This document shows, in pieces, positions 48,100 to 60,553 of a stretch of 64,000 nucleotides of DNA. Source of the stretch: Phoronis australis (lineage: Eukaryota > Phoronida > Phoronidae); assembly GCA_002633005.1 (NCBI GenBank), contig NMRA01000057.1, positions 1,186,015 through 1,250,014 on the forward strand. Direction: 5' to 3'. Under the pieces are notes generated by a model. It did no database searches. It was not told where the DNA came from and saw nothing but the letters and a program-made list of their open reading frames with translations. Position numbers and translations under genes: made by a program. Numbering within the stretch: position 1 is the first letter of the stretch; each line of letters begins with the position of its first letter.

Positions 48100-49106
48100 A
48101 AAATTTAGTGGCACAATATCCAAGACTTATATAGTATTGAAAGTTGAGGTTCGAAATCAATGGAAACCCTAGTGACAAAAGGTTACTGTGTGTGTGTAAT
48201 GCTAAGCCTCGAAAACAACGTGCCTGGGATATTTACTTTTTCAAATTTACATTAAACTGAAAGAAATTAGGATATTGAATTGTATTGCAAAAGGCCTTCA
48301 TCAAACTTTTTGACTAGGAACAAACTAGTTCCGCCAGTTGTTAGAGACCGGGTGTCTTAACCTGTCTGACTTTGTCATAGTGCTAGCGCGTGGGTTAGTC
48401 CTGAAAATATCATTGCAACAAGTTCCATGGCTGAGCATAATTACTTGCGAGCAAATGATGATCTAACAAAACCTCCAAAATATGTTTACAGTGAAATATT
48501 ACACAGGACACCAGATTATGGAATAATGTTCAACGTGTTTCTCTACTTTGATAGCATGCAAAGAAAAGCCGTAGACCATAGTCCCAGCTCTCCTACCTTT
48601 CACCTCCGTGGCCATTTTCTGGTGGCAACGGGAACTTTACATTAAGCCCATCTACAGATGTTCAAAAGTCAATTTCAAAAAAGTTAAGTTCCCAAGAATA
48701 CACTTGCACGTTTAGTTACAATTTTGATTTAAAAGGTGGAAAAATATAACTTCAACTAATGTGTTAGCCACCAGGTAGCAGTGCAAAATGATCCAAACAG
48801 CCAATCAAATGTCAGAAAAATATTGTCTCTATAATTTCCCCTTCAAAAGTCGTCTGCCTGGCATGAAAACATTTATCAGAGGACAGTAAGCTGACGTTAT
48901 CCTGCTGGTTTAGCTAGCTTGTTTACTGCAACTGACTACATTAGATAGTATAATTCTTGGATGGGTATGCAAGTAATAGGCAATTACCAAGGGCCAAGGC
49001 TCAAAAACCAGCAGGCAGCAGTTAGGAATTGAGACTTTCTACTAAATGCACGTTGTTGACTGAGAACAGGGCTTAGTGCTCTAACACAATTTAAGTAGCA
49101 AATTAC
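48100..49106. other. Gene A intron between the Ig exon and the stalk array
   Basis: No further exon seen. 48427-48560 matches intronic blocks at 5480-5600 and 7800-7860 in gene B, and 48570-49030 matches 13050-13450. Confidence 0.5.
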
Positions 49107-49427
49107 CGGTCTCCCTAACGGCCTCAGTTTCAGCGTACAGAGTAGCCTGCCTGTTGGAAACTTGACATCTGAACTGTACACCAACATCAGCTGTGTCCAA
49201 CTTGACCGTCAGTATACTGTTGCCGTTAGTGGTTCCATCATTGTTGTCGGTGGTAGTCAAGGTAACATTCTCCGTTACATCTGTGTATGCACCGCTATCA
49301 ATCCGACGTGACCACACCATAGATGCCTGTGGTTTGCCCAAGTTAGCCGTACATGTGAGGATAGTTGGTCTTGCTCCACCAGCAACATACACCGGGGCTC
49401 CTGATATAGATGGCGTGCCTGGGAGGA
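49107..49427 (-). CDS. Gene A exon: C2/I-like Ig domain
   Basis: A 321-nt exon (107 codons), phase 1-1, acceptor tgcttccccag before 49427 and donor gtaattt after 49107. It encodes an Ig domain with LPGTPSISGAP at the start, B-strand Cys in ILTCTANLGKPQ, the core Trp in MVWSRR, and F-strand Cys in VGVQFRCQVSN. The D-x-G-x-x-x-C motif is slightly changed (DVG). About 80 percent of residues match the two gene B exons (8362-8682 and 11164-11484), which have the same length. It sits downstream of the V exon, separated by an intron that contains a truncated LINE. After the G strand it splices into the stalk mini-exons. Confidence 0.82.
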
Positions 49428-49589
49428 CTGGGGAAGCAAAACAAATTAACATGACACAGGTGGTAGGCTTGTCACAAAAACACTCATAATAAAATGGTGT
49501 TATGTTGTCAAGAACAAATGGTCAAGTGTGTGGGTGGGAAACTTGGAAAAAAACATTTTTTCTTCAAAATTAACATAATGACTTTTTCA

Positions 49590-50720
49590 CAAAAAATTGC
49601 TTTTTTATGTATTTATTATCATTTACAAACAATTACAAAAACAAACAAACAAATAAGTACACCATTCATTCACGCATGCACACCTCAGGAAGACCATTCT
49701 CATATCTCGTTTAAAGTAAATATCTTCTACATGAAGTTAACATGAACAATAAATTTTTCCCATTTTGCAGAGAAGCTGTCATGTACAAAGATTTTATATG
49801 CATTTAATTTTTCAGCTTTATAGTATTCATAAGTTTTTGTAACGAACTTGAGAAAATTAGGTATATTTTTGTGACATCTCTCTTTGTAAATGTACTGTTT
49901 AGCTAGTAGAAGCAAAATGTTAAATAGAAAATCATGCGTCTTGTAAAGTCCAAGAATAACAATATCGTAAGACAGACAGTTAGGAAGCTGAATGCCACAC
50001 TTTTGAAGTAGCTTTCCGAATTCCATCCAGAAATCTTGTACAAAGCTACATTCCCAAAAAAGGTGTGACAGCGTCTCTGGAGCTTTATTACAAAAGTAAC
50101 ATAGATCAGAATCCCTAACACATATTTTGACTAAAAAGGTATTTGTTGCGATAATTCTATGTAGTATTCTAAATTGGAACCATCTAATATGGGGATCCTT
50201 TGTAATTTTGTAAGGTAAAGCATATATTTTCTTCCAATCTAAACTATCTCCTAGCTCTATTTCCCATTTGGACTCTGACTTAGGTTTCTTAACGTTATTA
50301 AAGACTGAACAAATATGTCTACAACCCTTCAAATCTTTCCGTAAGTGAGTAATTGCTAAAGGCATGCAAGGAGAGTAGACATTAACACTTTTAAATTTAC
50401 TTTGAAATAGACTTTTTTGAAACCTTCTTAGAACAGAAACAACACCATTATATTCTATAAACTTAGTTTTCACGTCGAACCTATTTTTCATATTGTTTAG
50501 ACTAACAAAATCACCATCAGAGGTATACATATCTCTAATAAATCTTAAGCCTTTTACAAACCAAGGCTTATAAAAAACACCTGTGCCTCCGATCGCCAAG
50601 TTACTATTAAACCACAAAGGTTGGTTCAAAAAGTCCTCTTTACTTGCAACAATTATTTTCTTGTAGAAAGATAACATAGTTTCAAATACGTCGCGCCAGT
50701 AGGAATTACCAATTAGAGTT
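49590..50720 (-). mobile_element. 5'-truncated LINE retrotransposon (C-terminal ORF2 part)
   Basis: An open frame from about 50707 to a stop at 49727 encodes more than 310 residues. It includes W-x-x-I-Y-x-L-P, then HIRWFQFRILHRI, then the zinc-knuckle region DLCYFCNKAPETLSHLFWEC (C-x2-C-x8-H-x4-C), the region downstream of reverse transcriptase in L1/Tx1-like LINEs. The frame has no stop, so the insertion is young. A polyadenylation-like aataaa and A-rich tail lie at about 49600-49620. It sits in the same orientation as gene A in the intron between the V and C2-like exons. Confidence 0.85.
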
Positions 50721-50789
50721 AGATGTTATGACATTCATTTTATATTAGCTAACTGAAATTTCAAAAACTAAGAAAATGCATGGTGGGAA

Positions 50790-50930
50790 CTCTTAAATAT
50801 AAAACTTAAATTTGTCTCACGTCCGCTAGAAGAAGGGGATCTTAAGTTTGATGTTGTAAGAGTTTGACTTAATTTGTCTCAGTTTGGACAAACTGACGAT
50901 AAGTGAAAAACCAGTTTCTTAGCACGGGCC
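50790..50930. mobile_element. MITE remnant, Harbinger-like end
   Basis: aaacttaaatttgtctcacg on the left and gtttcttagcacgggcc on the right resemble the termini at 11580-11826 and 63617. It lies at the same intron position as the gene B MITE, so the insertion may predate the gene duplication. Confidence 0.4.
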
Positions 50931-52261
50931 TCTGAACTACTGTTCCTTCAATTTAGTGATTCCAACTTCGATCTCGTGCGGTGAGATTGTACTGCAAACG
51001 CGTAGCACTCGTTTGAATGTGTTTGGTAGTTTGGTAGTTATTCCTATGGAGATTACTATCGCTAAAACTTTTCGCAAATCCGACGTTTTTCAACCGCACT
51101 GCGTAAAAGTCACTTAAAATTAGAAAGCCTTTATCAATTCTTAATGGTGCATGATTATCATGCCGCTCGGGTGACAGGTTTAAAACATAGAGGTCAAATC
51201 GGTCACCTGCAGGTCTCCATTACGACCTCAGATTGTCTTTGACTACCTGGGAAAAATCTTAAGTTGCCAATGTGAGTATCACAAAGTCCGCTGAAAATTG
51301 TTTCAAAGTCAGTTTTTACTTTCAAACTTTAACGTACATTTACTCACAATCTTTCTAGATTTACTAACTTTCGTTTGCAATTCTTCCGTTTATGTAGTGC
51401 AATCAGTGCATTTGCCACCACAAACAATCAGCCCCTGCGTTCAGAATATTTCCAACCTTATTCACAAAAATTGGCCATTTTTACAATATTGCACTTGTGT
51501 CTAGCAAAATACCTTATGTTCATTCTCGGGGAACTTCAAATACAGAATATATACCGCGTTGCGACGAGAAAAAAATTTAGCAGCACCATCTTGGAACCGC
51601 ACAACCACCTGACGTGGATATTTGTTTACTACTTATCCAAGGTCAAATGTTAAAGGGCTTTCAATTAAATCGAATCTCCCTCCAGGTACAGAAGCTATGA
51701 AATTAGGCATCATTTGATTAATAAATAAAATAATCCATGAAAACTGAAATTCACAGTGGTAACACTCGCGACTAGACCATGCCAAGGAAAAGAACAAAGC
51801 TACACGTATTCCATAACAAGCGTACACCCAGCCTTTATTATGGGGGGCTCGAATTTCTGGCGATGTGGACCTTTTGAAGACAAAAAACCGACAGGACTAA
51901 AAAATTTACAACCGTCAGAACTGTGACCTACTGCACATGTATGCGTCTGCGACTGATTCTTACAAGAAATTGTTACTGACATGATCAGAAAGTTATTATT
52001 TTAAAAATATTCTAGATGAGAACAATGAATGCTGCAAACATTTCGTAAAACTGTGCCTGAAAGCAGTTATCAAGAGTCTTCTGCAATTAATTGCTGATTC
52101 AAATTGCAGAGATGTGTATTAACTAAAGGATATAGTTAAATCGTCATTATTTTCAGCAGGTTAAAAAGCTTTCACAAAGTTGTCTAAAATAACAGTTTTG
52201 GCAATCATCGGGTAAAATAACTGAATAATTACCATAGCAATGACACAAAAACATAACTTAC
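50931..52261. other. Gene A intron between V and C2-like exons
   Basis: No exon supported apart from the flanking ones. 50930-51050 aligns with 12640-12760. Confidence 0.45.
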
Positions 52262-52624
52262 AGTCCACAACAAGCCGGACGTTTAAAGATTCAGTTTTAG
52301 AGATAGTGGTCACTTTCACAATGTACTGGCCTTCATCGTCAGGTCTAACTTGTGACAAAGTGATGCTGAAGTTGGTTTTCCCAGCAGAGTAGTCTGTAGA
52401 GCCACGAGATGCATAGCCACCGATGAACTTTCCTTCCATAATCGCTTGAGAGAGTGGCTCAGTGAAAGGGGCTTCAAACACATCAGTTGAGTCTTTCGCC
52501 AAATTTACCCTGCGAAAGGTTTCACCACTCCTCAGTTCATAACTTATCCTGAACGTAGCATTTCCACCGTTGACACCAATGACTTCACCTGTCGAAGTAA
52601 CACTCAGGGCAGAAACAGCAATAT
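52262..52624 (-). CDS. Gene A exon: V-like Ig domain lacking both canonical cysteines
   Basis: A 363-nt exon (121 codons) with acceptor ctctttcag before 52624 and donor gtaagtt after 52262, phase 1 at both ends. The product starts DIAVSALSV, has a Gly-rich B-strand approach (VNGGNATFRISYEL) and near its end RPDDEGQYIVKV, the D-x-G-x-Y pattern of an Ig F strand. In standard V domains the B-strand position (here R-I in FRISY) and the F strand (here Y-I-V) each carry a Cys; both are missing. No Cys lies within the domain, so the sheets cannot be joined by the usual disulfide. It ends LNVRLVVD, a G-strand-like run. Homophilic or ligand-binding roles are typical of such N-terminal domains, but no partner can be named. 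Confidence 0.7.
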
Positions 52625-52747
52625 CTGAAAGAGCGAAAAGTATGAATCTTACTGTATATTCAAACTTCCGTGCACAAAGTGTGTCATGCATTGGTTCCTG
52701 TACCAATTGTTGATACAAAACTGTCAATCTACATCATCAAGTTTGAA

Positions 52748-53890
52748 ATCAAATAGTGTGGCGTTCTTAACAAATCACCTATACGTAGTGAAACAGCCTT
52801 AGAGAACGCACGGTTTTAGCACTTTTGCTGACAACTGTACATAGATGAATCATACTATACCTAGAAACTTCACCCTCGCAAGTCACTTATACTTGACATT
52901 ACCCAAATGTAATTTAGATAGCTTGAGAGTTGGCTCAAAATCTAGAGATGTAGAATTGCTTCCAACTTGAACAAATAAGTGCTCCCGCAAACAACAATTA
53001 TTTCCAAACACTCCTCTCTTCAATTACCAGAATCTGGAACTTAGATATTTGTGTTTTATTGCATTATTGTTATCAGCTAAATCACAAGCAAGGTTCATAT
53101 TCGGTGACCACTTTTGGTGAAAAATGAAGGTTCTAATATAACTATAGGTTAATTTAAAGTACCATCATTCCAGGTCGGTAATCAAAAGTCTTTTTGCAGC
53201 AGAACCAACGAATAAAATTTTATGGCCAGATGCATCACAGTTGGAAGAAAGGGTGTGTACAGGACAACTTGTTGTCACAACCCATTCCTGCCATTCAAAA
53301 AACCCCATGAAGTAGCTATTGTTTTTTTAAATTCTTGTTTTAATTCAATCAAATAGTGTGGCGTTCTTAACAAATCACCTATACGTAGTCAAACACCCTT
53401 TGAGAATGCACGGTTTTAGCACTTTTGGTGACAGCTGTACATAGATGAATCATATGATACCCGGAAACTTCACCCAGAGTGATCACTTGTACATGTATTT
53501 GACATTACCCGAATGATGCTTTGGATGGCTTGAGAGTTTGCCCAAAATCTACAGATGTAGAATTCCTTCCAACTTGAACAAAAACGTAATCGCACAATCA
53601 ACAATTATTTCCAAACAGTCTTCTGAATCAGGAACTGACACATTTCGGTTTTTATTGCATCGTTGTTATCGGATAAATCACAAGCAAGGTCCATATTTGG
53701 TAGCCACTTCTTGTGAAAATGACGATTGTCATACAGCTATAAGTACCATCATTCCAGGTTTTGAAATCGAAAATATTTTGCAAGAGAAAAATCGAATAAA
53801 ATTTTATGGCCAGATGCATCGCAGTTGTAGCCACAACCCATATCTACTAATCAAAAAACTCATAAGGTAGCTATTTTTTTAATTCTTGAT
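52748..53890. repeat. Intronic tandem duplication (about 600-bp units)
   Basis: atcaaatagtgtggcgttct begins at 52748 and again at 53348; about 545-600 bp follow with high similarity (shared tagatgaatcata, cacgg-ttttagcactttt, ccagatgcatc). It lies just upstream of the V exon and contains no exon. Confidence 0.8.
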
Positions 53891-55449
53891 TAAAGTGAAG
53901 ACGTATGGCATACTAAAGTGTGAAAAATAATTACCGTGGTGATCAATGTCTTCTATATGATGATGCGTTACGTATCTTAACACAGTACAAAGAGAACTCT
54001 TACAATATGATTCTTGCAAAAGGAAAATGCTAAAAAACTTTATTGGTGCTGTTTACCAACAGTTACATCCACCGGTTGTTTGAAAAGTCAAAGCAATGCT
54101 AGTGTTTAACTTGTAAACAGTATGCAAGTGGCACTGGCCGGGGATACACGTACTTACGCTACATAATTCCGTACACTCAATCAACATCACATTTTGACTA
54201 AGTTACAAATGTCTCCGATGGGCTGATTTATGTGTATCCATTGTTCACTTTGTTTTTCTTTCATATACTTAAGATAATGGCAAGCATTTTTGGTTTCGAG
54301 CTGTTGTGCCCTCAGGTACGATATCCATGCGACATGTATTGTTATGAACCACAAAGATGCAACAAAGGAAGACGATGGAAGAGTCCCATCTAGTCCATAG
54401 CCGTGCAACTCGCGTACACCCGTCGCATGGATCACCCAAATTAACAATACCTTGCGACATCCATACGACATCGGTTGGCATGGAGCTACTTGTTGGTCCG
54501 ATGGAAGTTGCCTTGAGAGACAGAGCACCTGCCTTCGCAAATTCAAATGTCACATGACGTGTCTTCTGGTATGCTACTAACTAAGTCCTGTGTGGCATGA
54601 TTTTTAATTTGCACGCCCTTTTTAATGTATGCCTTGGATTGTAGTTGTATCTCACTATTAAGTAATTTATTAATTCGTATTCATTTCGAATTCAGCAACT
54701 AACGCAGTGCATTGATATTGCCCACAAAGTCAACCGATGTCTCGTTAAATCATGGTGAAATCGCGGTCTCAATTTATAAATCAATTGTACACTAATACGT
54801 ACATTGTATTACGTGTTTTAGAACAATCCATCAAATTTTAAAAACATGAAAACAGAAAATAAAACAGGCCATTGCAGTTCGTACCTGTTCCTTTAAGCCT
54901 GTAAAGTGAGAGCCACATCAGTGACCACCGTATGAGTTTTTCTTGTGTAGCTCAGATCCAAAAAGGTCTAACTCCGCCAAATTGCATGCTGTTGTTAGTA
55001 CAATCATGGTTAAAGGATGAGGGGGCATTTTGTGTAACCCATCCTTTGTTTTTGGTGAGCGAAGATGCCTCTGCAGTTGGGAGAGGAATGTGTAATGGTC
55101 ACCCTAAAATACTGTTTAGGACCTTCGTGGTCATTTTCCTTCCAACTTGCAGTTACCCCCTTCAGGATATCCATGGCCCACCAGTGCATAAGGACCTATA
55201 TGCCTGTGTTTGTATTCACCCGTAAGTAGGAGCCTGCTCGTGTTCGTGCAATCATAGTAGTGTTAACCTGATACTTTCATGCATGTGTTAGATCGGCCAA
55301 AGCACTCTGTGCACATGGTGTCAATTAGTGAATAGTCTGTGCTTCCAAATTTTCCGCATTTACATGTACCTAAAAACTCAACGGTCTTCTAGAAAAAGAA
55401 CAGGTTTTGACAATGATGGGTTTTGTGAAGAGTATTGCTATCTTTTGCG
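53891..55449. other. Gene A intron 1, nothing recognised
   Basis: Short open frames on both strands overlap at 54187-54557 without recognisable motifs. Confidence 0.4.
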
Positions 55450-55870
55450 TCCAGGCGTTTGGCGCCATGAAATATTGCGTCACTTATTAGCCAATTTCTT
55501 TTTTTCCCGATACATCAGTCAACTGCTGTTCTTTTCCACGAGGTTGCCTACGTATCACAACAAATTACAAAAAGCGTTTTCATTTCGTTACAAGTTTTTA
55601 GTGTTTCATTACCAGCAAACCGAATTTCGAAATAAAATTTGCTGCTGCGAAGCTGCCATCGTCTTCTGAGAGATGTTTCAAAGAATTTAGGAAATGGTGC
55701 GTGAGCTTGTCAAGAGAGTATTGTTTTATAACGACAACTGTTCTTGTTATAATGTTATAAAGATGAACAATTACGAAAGAAACTGACGTTGACTCAATTG
55801 TTTTTCACTACTATGGCAGGCAAGGTGAGTGTCGGTAAACTCCCAGATTTTGCTTGCAACCCCCCGCGTC
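55450..55870. repeat. Dispersed repeat, inverted relative to 6440-6840
   Basis: ggcaaggtgagtgtcggt..actcccag near 55815 is the reverse complement of the 6460-6510 block. The copy is diverged. Confidence 0.45.
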
Positions 55871-55914
55871 GGTAGCTCTTCATGATGACATAAATTTCAC
55901 GAAGATTGTTCTAT

Positions 55915-56040
55915 AATCCCCTCGACTCCCACAACCCACTAACCCCTCACTCCTCGACCCATTCGACCCACGACCCCTTCGATATACGCCCCCATCGACC
56001 CACGACCCCCTCAACCCACAACCCACAATGAACTTGACCC
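55915..56040. repeat. Cgaccca-type minisatellite
   Basis: Repeats of cgaccc(a/c) separated by a few bases. The reverse complement recurs at 61440-61540 and 61965-62010 (gggtcgagggggt-like). Confidence 0.7.
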
Positions 56041-56274
56041 AGTCGACACAACTCGGCCATAGAACAAGCGCTGACTTGCAGGACCAACGAGTAGGGACGT
56101 GAGCTCCACTGACCTTTCCCTTTTTTGCTATTTAAGTAGAATGACACCCGATTTAATTAGTCTTTTTTACCGTCTTAATCGGTCTATATCCACATCGCCT
56201 CTTATACGGTCGACCTCACCTTGCCGAGAGGTGTTGCGTTAACCTGTGAAGAAGGTGAGAAAGGACGCAGCGAC

Positions 56275-56540
56275 GTCAGAGTGAATTCCTCTATATTGCG
56301 GTGCATCGTTCCCGCTTGTCCGAGCTATGAAACTGCGAAGAAATCGGGTATATCGTTTTTTCGACTTCCTCAAGAGCCCGAAATGCATAGGAAGTGGCTC
56401 GCGGTAGTGAAGATTGAAAGGTACTCTTTTGATAGCAAGTATAAGGCCGTGAAACATCTTCGTGTCAGTGGCCGGCATTTCGTCGACAGTGATTTCTCTC
56501 ACGAATTCCGACTTACCAAACAACTATCCATACGTTCCGT
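56275..56540 (+). pseudogene. THAP zinc-finger domain relic (left arm)
   Basis: The frame gives LRCIVPACPSYETAKKSG, then SFFRLPQEPEMHRKWL and LRVSGRHFVDSDF. The spacing fits the C2CH THAP zinc finger (C-x4-C ... W ... C-x2-H), but the third ligand Cys is Ser here (V-S-G-R-H). No ATG precedes it in frame. It would bind DNA if intact. Confidence 0.65.
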
Positions 56541-59199
56541 TGCCTGTGCATGTTCACAGCGCCTCTCTAATATTTCTTGATCAGTGTATTCCGGTTCGAA
56601 CTGATAGCCTGTGAGACCTAATGATCCGACCCGTGAAGACTTCGTCGGATGAGCTCATGACTAAGTCGGGATTGACGCGGGGCGAGTTCCATGTAGACAT
56701 TTATTATTCTGCGTTCTGTTTCAAAATGAATTGTTCTCATCCTATCCAGTGCTTACAATGTATATTAAACTGAAACAAAGTCTGTATCATCAGATACAAT
56801 TGGTAATGCCTTTACAGTATTCGTGAGTGCAAATTATGAGAAGCGAGCAATGAATAAACCACTGAGTTACCGGCTTTTGATGCCGGCAATAAAGGTAATT
56901 GACAGGGCACCGAGGCCGTGTGAGCTCATGGTAATTCAGTGTTTGCTGACAGAAAGCTGTTGTGAAACAATTACTCGATTTTATATACTATGGCTACATG
57001 TTAGGGTGATCTTTATATTGAAATACAAATACATTATTCAAATCATTGTTATTGTACTACCATTGTCCTGACGGTCTGTGGAAGGGGAACCCTACTTCGC
57101 GGTCCCCGACAAGTGAGTAAATTTTCAGTTTGGTGGCTAATTCACATAAATAATTACGTGTACATTATTTCTTTGGCTCACTTATAGTCTTTTCATGACT
57201 GGAGGTTTAGTTTCCAAATCAAGCCGGTTTATGTTCGTGCCAGTCCCGGCGGCCGCGACGAGCCTGATCGGGTTCCGAGCCACTTGCCAGGATAAAAAGC
57301 GTTTTGTGTGTTTAGAACTCAAAAAATCACAAGTCTAAACAACACATTTCTAGTTTCTCCTGTCTGTAATTCACGGAAGAATACTTCGAATTTATCTCCG
57401 AACAGACCCCTAACTCCTGCTACGGACCTTAGTAAATAGGCCTGCCGAACTTTGTAGGCTACGGTGTGTCCAAATACCAATAAATCCGTAACAGCAAAAT
57501 AAAGCAACACGTTTTTATGAGAACTCGGTGTATTTTTAATGGTTTTACATCCAAGTTTGATGATTTATTGGTGTTAAACTATGAATTTAAGCGATACGTT
57601 GTCACCAGTAACCCGTGTTGTGAACTGCTGAACAGACTGCGTGTGAAGCCTATGACGTCATTGGATAATTTCAACACCTCCCTCTGCCGTCAGGTGTTAG
57701 GTAACGCAACCGAAAGTGCCGTTATCGAGTAGAACTACTCCATTTATATTGATACAAAATAGGTTGTTTTTTGGGTGGTATTCTCCTTTAAGAGTCGATT
57801 GAGCAAGTTTGAAAGTCAAAAACAGGAAAAGAAACAACGTGACCAAATCAAATCAAATCAAAGACCTACCAACGTTACAAATGTTCGTGGCAAAGAGTAA
57901 TCGTCTCGTCTGCCCTTCAGTGAACGGCAGATTTAAACTTTTTGGGGATAGTGCGAGGAACCGACGAATATGCAAGTTCATCAGCAAATACATTTAGAGT
58001 ATCTCCACGTTACATGGAGTATATTGCAGAGAAACTGAGTTTGTGCTGCAATGCAGGGTAAAACTGTACAGAAATGTGCAGTTCTCACAATCCACTATTG
58101 CCGATTAAGTTCCAAAAAAACAACCTAATTTGCATCAATTTAGATCGAGTAGTTCTACTCCATAAGGACACGTATGGTTGCGTTACCTGACACCTGTCGG
58201 CAGGCGGAGGTGCTGAAATTATCCAATGACGTCATCGGTTTCACATGCAGTCTGTTCAGCAGTTCACAACACGGGTTACTGGTGTCAGCTTATCGCTTGA
58301 TGTCATCGTTTAACACCAATAAATCATCAATATTCAATGTAAAACCCTTAAAAATACACCAAGTTCTTATAAAAACGTGTTGTTTTATTTCGCTCTTACG
58401 GATTCATTGGTACATGTATTTGCACACACCGTAGCCTACAAAGTTCGGCAGGCCAATTTACTAAGGTCCGTAGCAGGAGTTTGGGGTCTGTTCGGAGATA
58501 AATTCGAAGTATTTCCCGTGAGATACAGACAGGAGAACCTAGATCTGTGTTGTTTAGACTTGTGATTTTTTTAGTTCTAAACACAAAACGCTTGATATCC
58601 TGTCCAGTGGCTCGCGGGAGCCCGATCAAGCCTGTCGCGGCCGCCCGGATTGACTCGTTATCCCGGCCAGTGGCTCGGAAACTGATCAGACATCACGAAC
58701 AAAAACTTCCAGTCAAGAAAATACTATACTAGTGAGCCAAAGTAATGTGCACATGATTACGTTGGTGAATTAGCCACGAAACTGCAAATCTACTTACTCG
58801 TCGGGGGCCGCGAATTCAGGTTCGGCTGTAGCCGAAGCACCGTCAGGGCTGAAGTTGTACATTGACAATCATTCTTTGAGTAATGTAAATGTAAGTGTAA
58901 ATAAAGATTCCCCTAACACCTAGCTGTGGAATGGAAATCGAGTTGTTTCACTACAGTTTCTGCCAGCAAACACTGAAATTAGCATGAGCTCACACGGCCT
59001 CGGTGTCCCGTCAATTAGTATTATTGCACTTTAAGCCGGTAACGTAGTGATTTATTCATTGCTGGCTTTTCAAATCATTTGCTCTCACGAACACTCTAAA
59101 GGCATTACAAATCGCATCTAATGAGACAGACTTTGTTTCAGTTTTATATAAGTATTGGTTAGGGTGAGAATAATTCATTTTGAAACAGAACGCTCAGTA

Positions 59200-59380
59200 A
59201 TGAACGCCAACATGGCAACCGTCGCAATCTCTTTTGACGAGCTAGAGCTCATCAGTCCCGACTTTGCAGGTGGATTGTTAAGTTTTAAAGGCTATCAATT
59301 CGAACAGGAATACAGTGATGAAGAAATACTAGAAAGGCGCCGTGAACAAGTTCAGACAACGGAACGTATGGAGTTATTTG
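59200..59380 (+). pseudogene. Possible exon with YQFEQEYSDEEILERRR motif, opposite to THAP
   Basis: ATG at 59200, open to a gtaagg donor after 59380. The acidic-basic motif GYQFEQEYSDEEILERRR is conserved in the left arm on the minus strand (56517-56700, GYQFEPEYTDQEILERR, donor gtaagt). A Y-x-F-E-P-E motif occurs in animal proteins with a P2X7-type zinc domain, but I did not find that domain here. Confidence 0.35.
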
Positions 59381-59400
59381 GTAAGGCGGCATTCGGCGTC

Positions 59401-59600
59401 AGGCACTGTTGACGTCTACAGGCCACAGACACGGAGATGTTTCACGGCCTCATACTTGCTATTTACAGCGTACATTTCATTCTTCACTACCCTGACCCAC
59501 TTCCTAAGCATTTCGGACTCTCGAGGAAGTAAAAAACGATATACCCGCTTTCCTCGCAGCTACTTAGTTCGGACAAGCGGGAACGCAAAAGGTACCCTTT
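59401..59600 (-). pseudogene. THAP domain relic (right arm, disrupted)
   Basis: Inverted counterpart of 56300-56490. It keeps the third zinc-ligand Cys lost in the left arm (RVCG) but has a stop where the His follows and a frameshift. Its first zinc-ligand region is split by the nested insertion at 59587. Confidence 0.6.
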
Positions 59601-60553
59601 ACGGCAAACAGATGGCGCTTCTCATCAATTACGTGTCATTTTATCGCTCAAAAAAGACTGTCTGCCAGAGAATCTTAACCAAGCACCTGGACCTACATTC
59701 TGCTGCTGTTGACTGTAGCCACAGGTCACGAGAGTTCATGAACCAGACAGTGTATGTCCTGATGAGCGGCGAATTTGTGTGGAAAAGAAATCTTTGTGTC
59801 CGACATTCCATGTTTAAAACCCCATTTGTAATAACTATTTATAACATATAATTAAGATGAAAGTGTTAATAATCTACGCTGTTGTGGTTGCTCGGCCTAA
59901 ATGCTGGGGTAAAATATATATTCAATGAACGTGACCATGGTGAGGCTACTAAACCGGGCCCAGCCACTTTTCCGCCCGGCGAGATTTTGGCAACTCAACA
60001 ACCATAATTTTAATTAGGTTGAAATATAACCACTATATTTTTTAAATTATGCTTGAATTATACATGGTGATATACATATTAGGTTTTATTCTCTTGCGAT
60101 ATTTTCTTTTTCGTTCAGTGTCTCGTTAGCCAACAACACTGAGCCCAGCAGACCGGACTGGCAGTGGCACGGCACGGCAGCTGATGTTTCACCAAGTAGA
60201 AACGTCAGTAATATTTTATGTTCTATCAACACTAAGGCAAAAGAGAGTGGTTTCAGTTTATAATGTATCTATTTAACGAACTGAACCATGCCCCATGAAC
60301 ATGTTGGTGGCCATGATTAATAAAACAGCTGACAAAGAGTGAAGCACTGAGCTCATCATGTTACGTTGTCACAACGGCGATGTGACGTCAGCAGCTGTAG
60401 AATGTACATGTAGGTCAAGGTGCTGGGACAAGATTCAGTTCACACAAGAATGTCACATGACTGTAAGCAGCGCTGCCTGTTAGTAAAGCATCATTGCATC
60501 CAGCGCCATCTGTTTGCCGTAAAGGTTTTGGATGCGCGGGTACCTTTTGCAGC
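59587..60553. mobile_element. Nested non-autonomous DNA element in the THAP exon
   Basis: Ends gcaaaaggtacc and ggtaccttttgc are perfect inverted repeats and continue with a second block (ttacggcaaacagatggcgc, mirrored at 60507-60527). agcgggaac flanks both sides and occurs once at the uninterrupted site in the left arm, giving a target duplication of about 9 bp. Confidence 0.8.

Larger units (their letters stand above)
44050..48100. repeat. Gene A tandem array of 0.65-0.8 kb units carrying mini-exons
   Basis: Same unit as in gene B, with exon spacings of 739, 666, 810 and 792 bp. A partial duplicate of about 165 bp (around 45545-45704 against 45705-45860) shows recent further exchange within the array. 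Confidence 0.7.
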
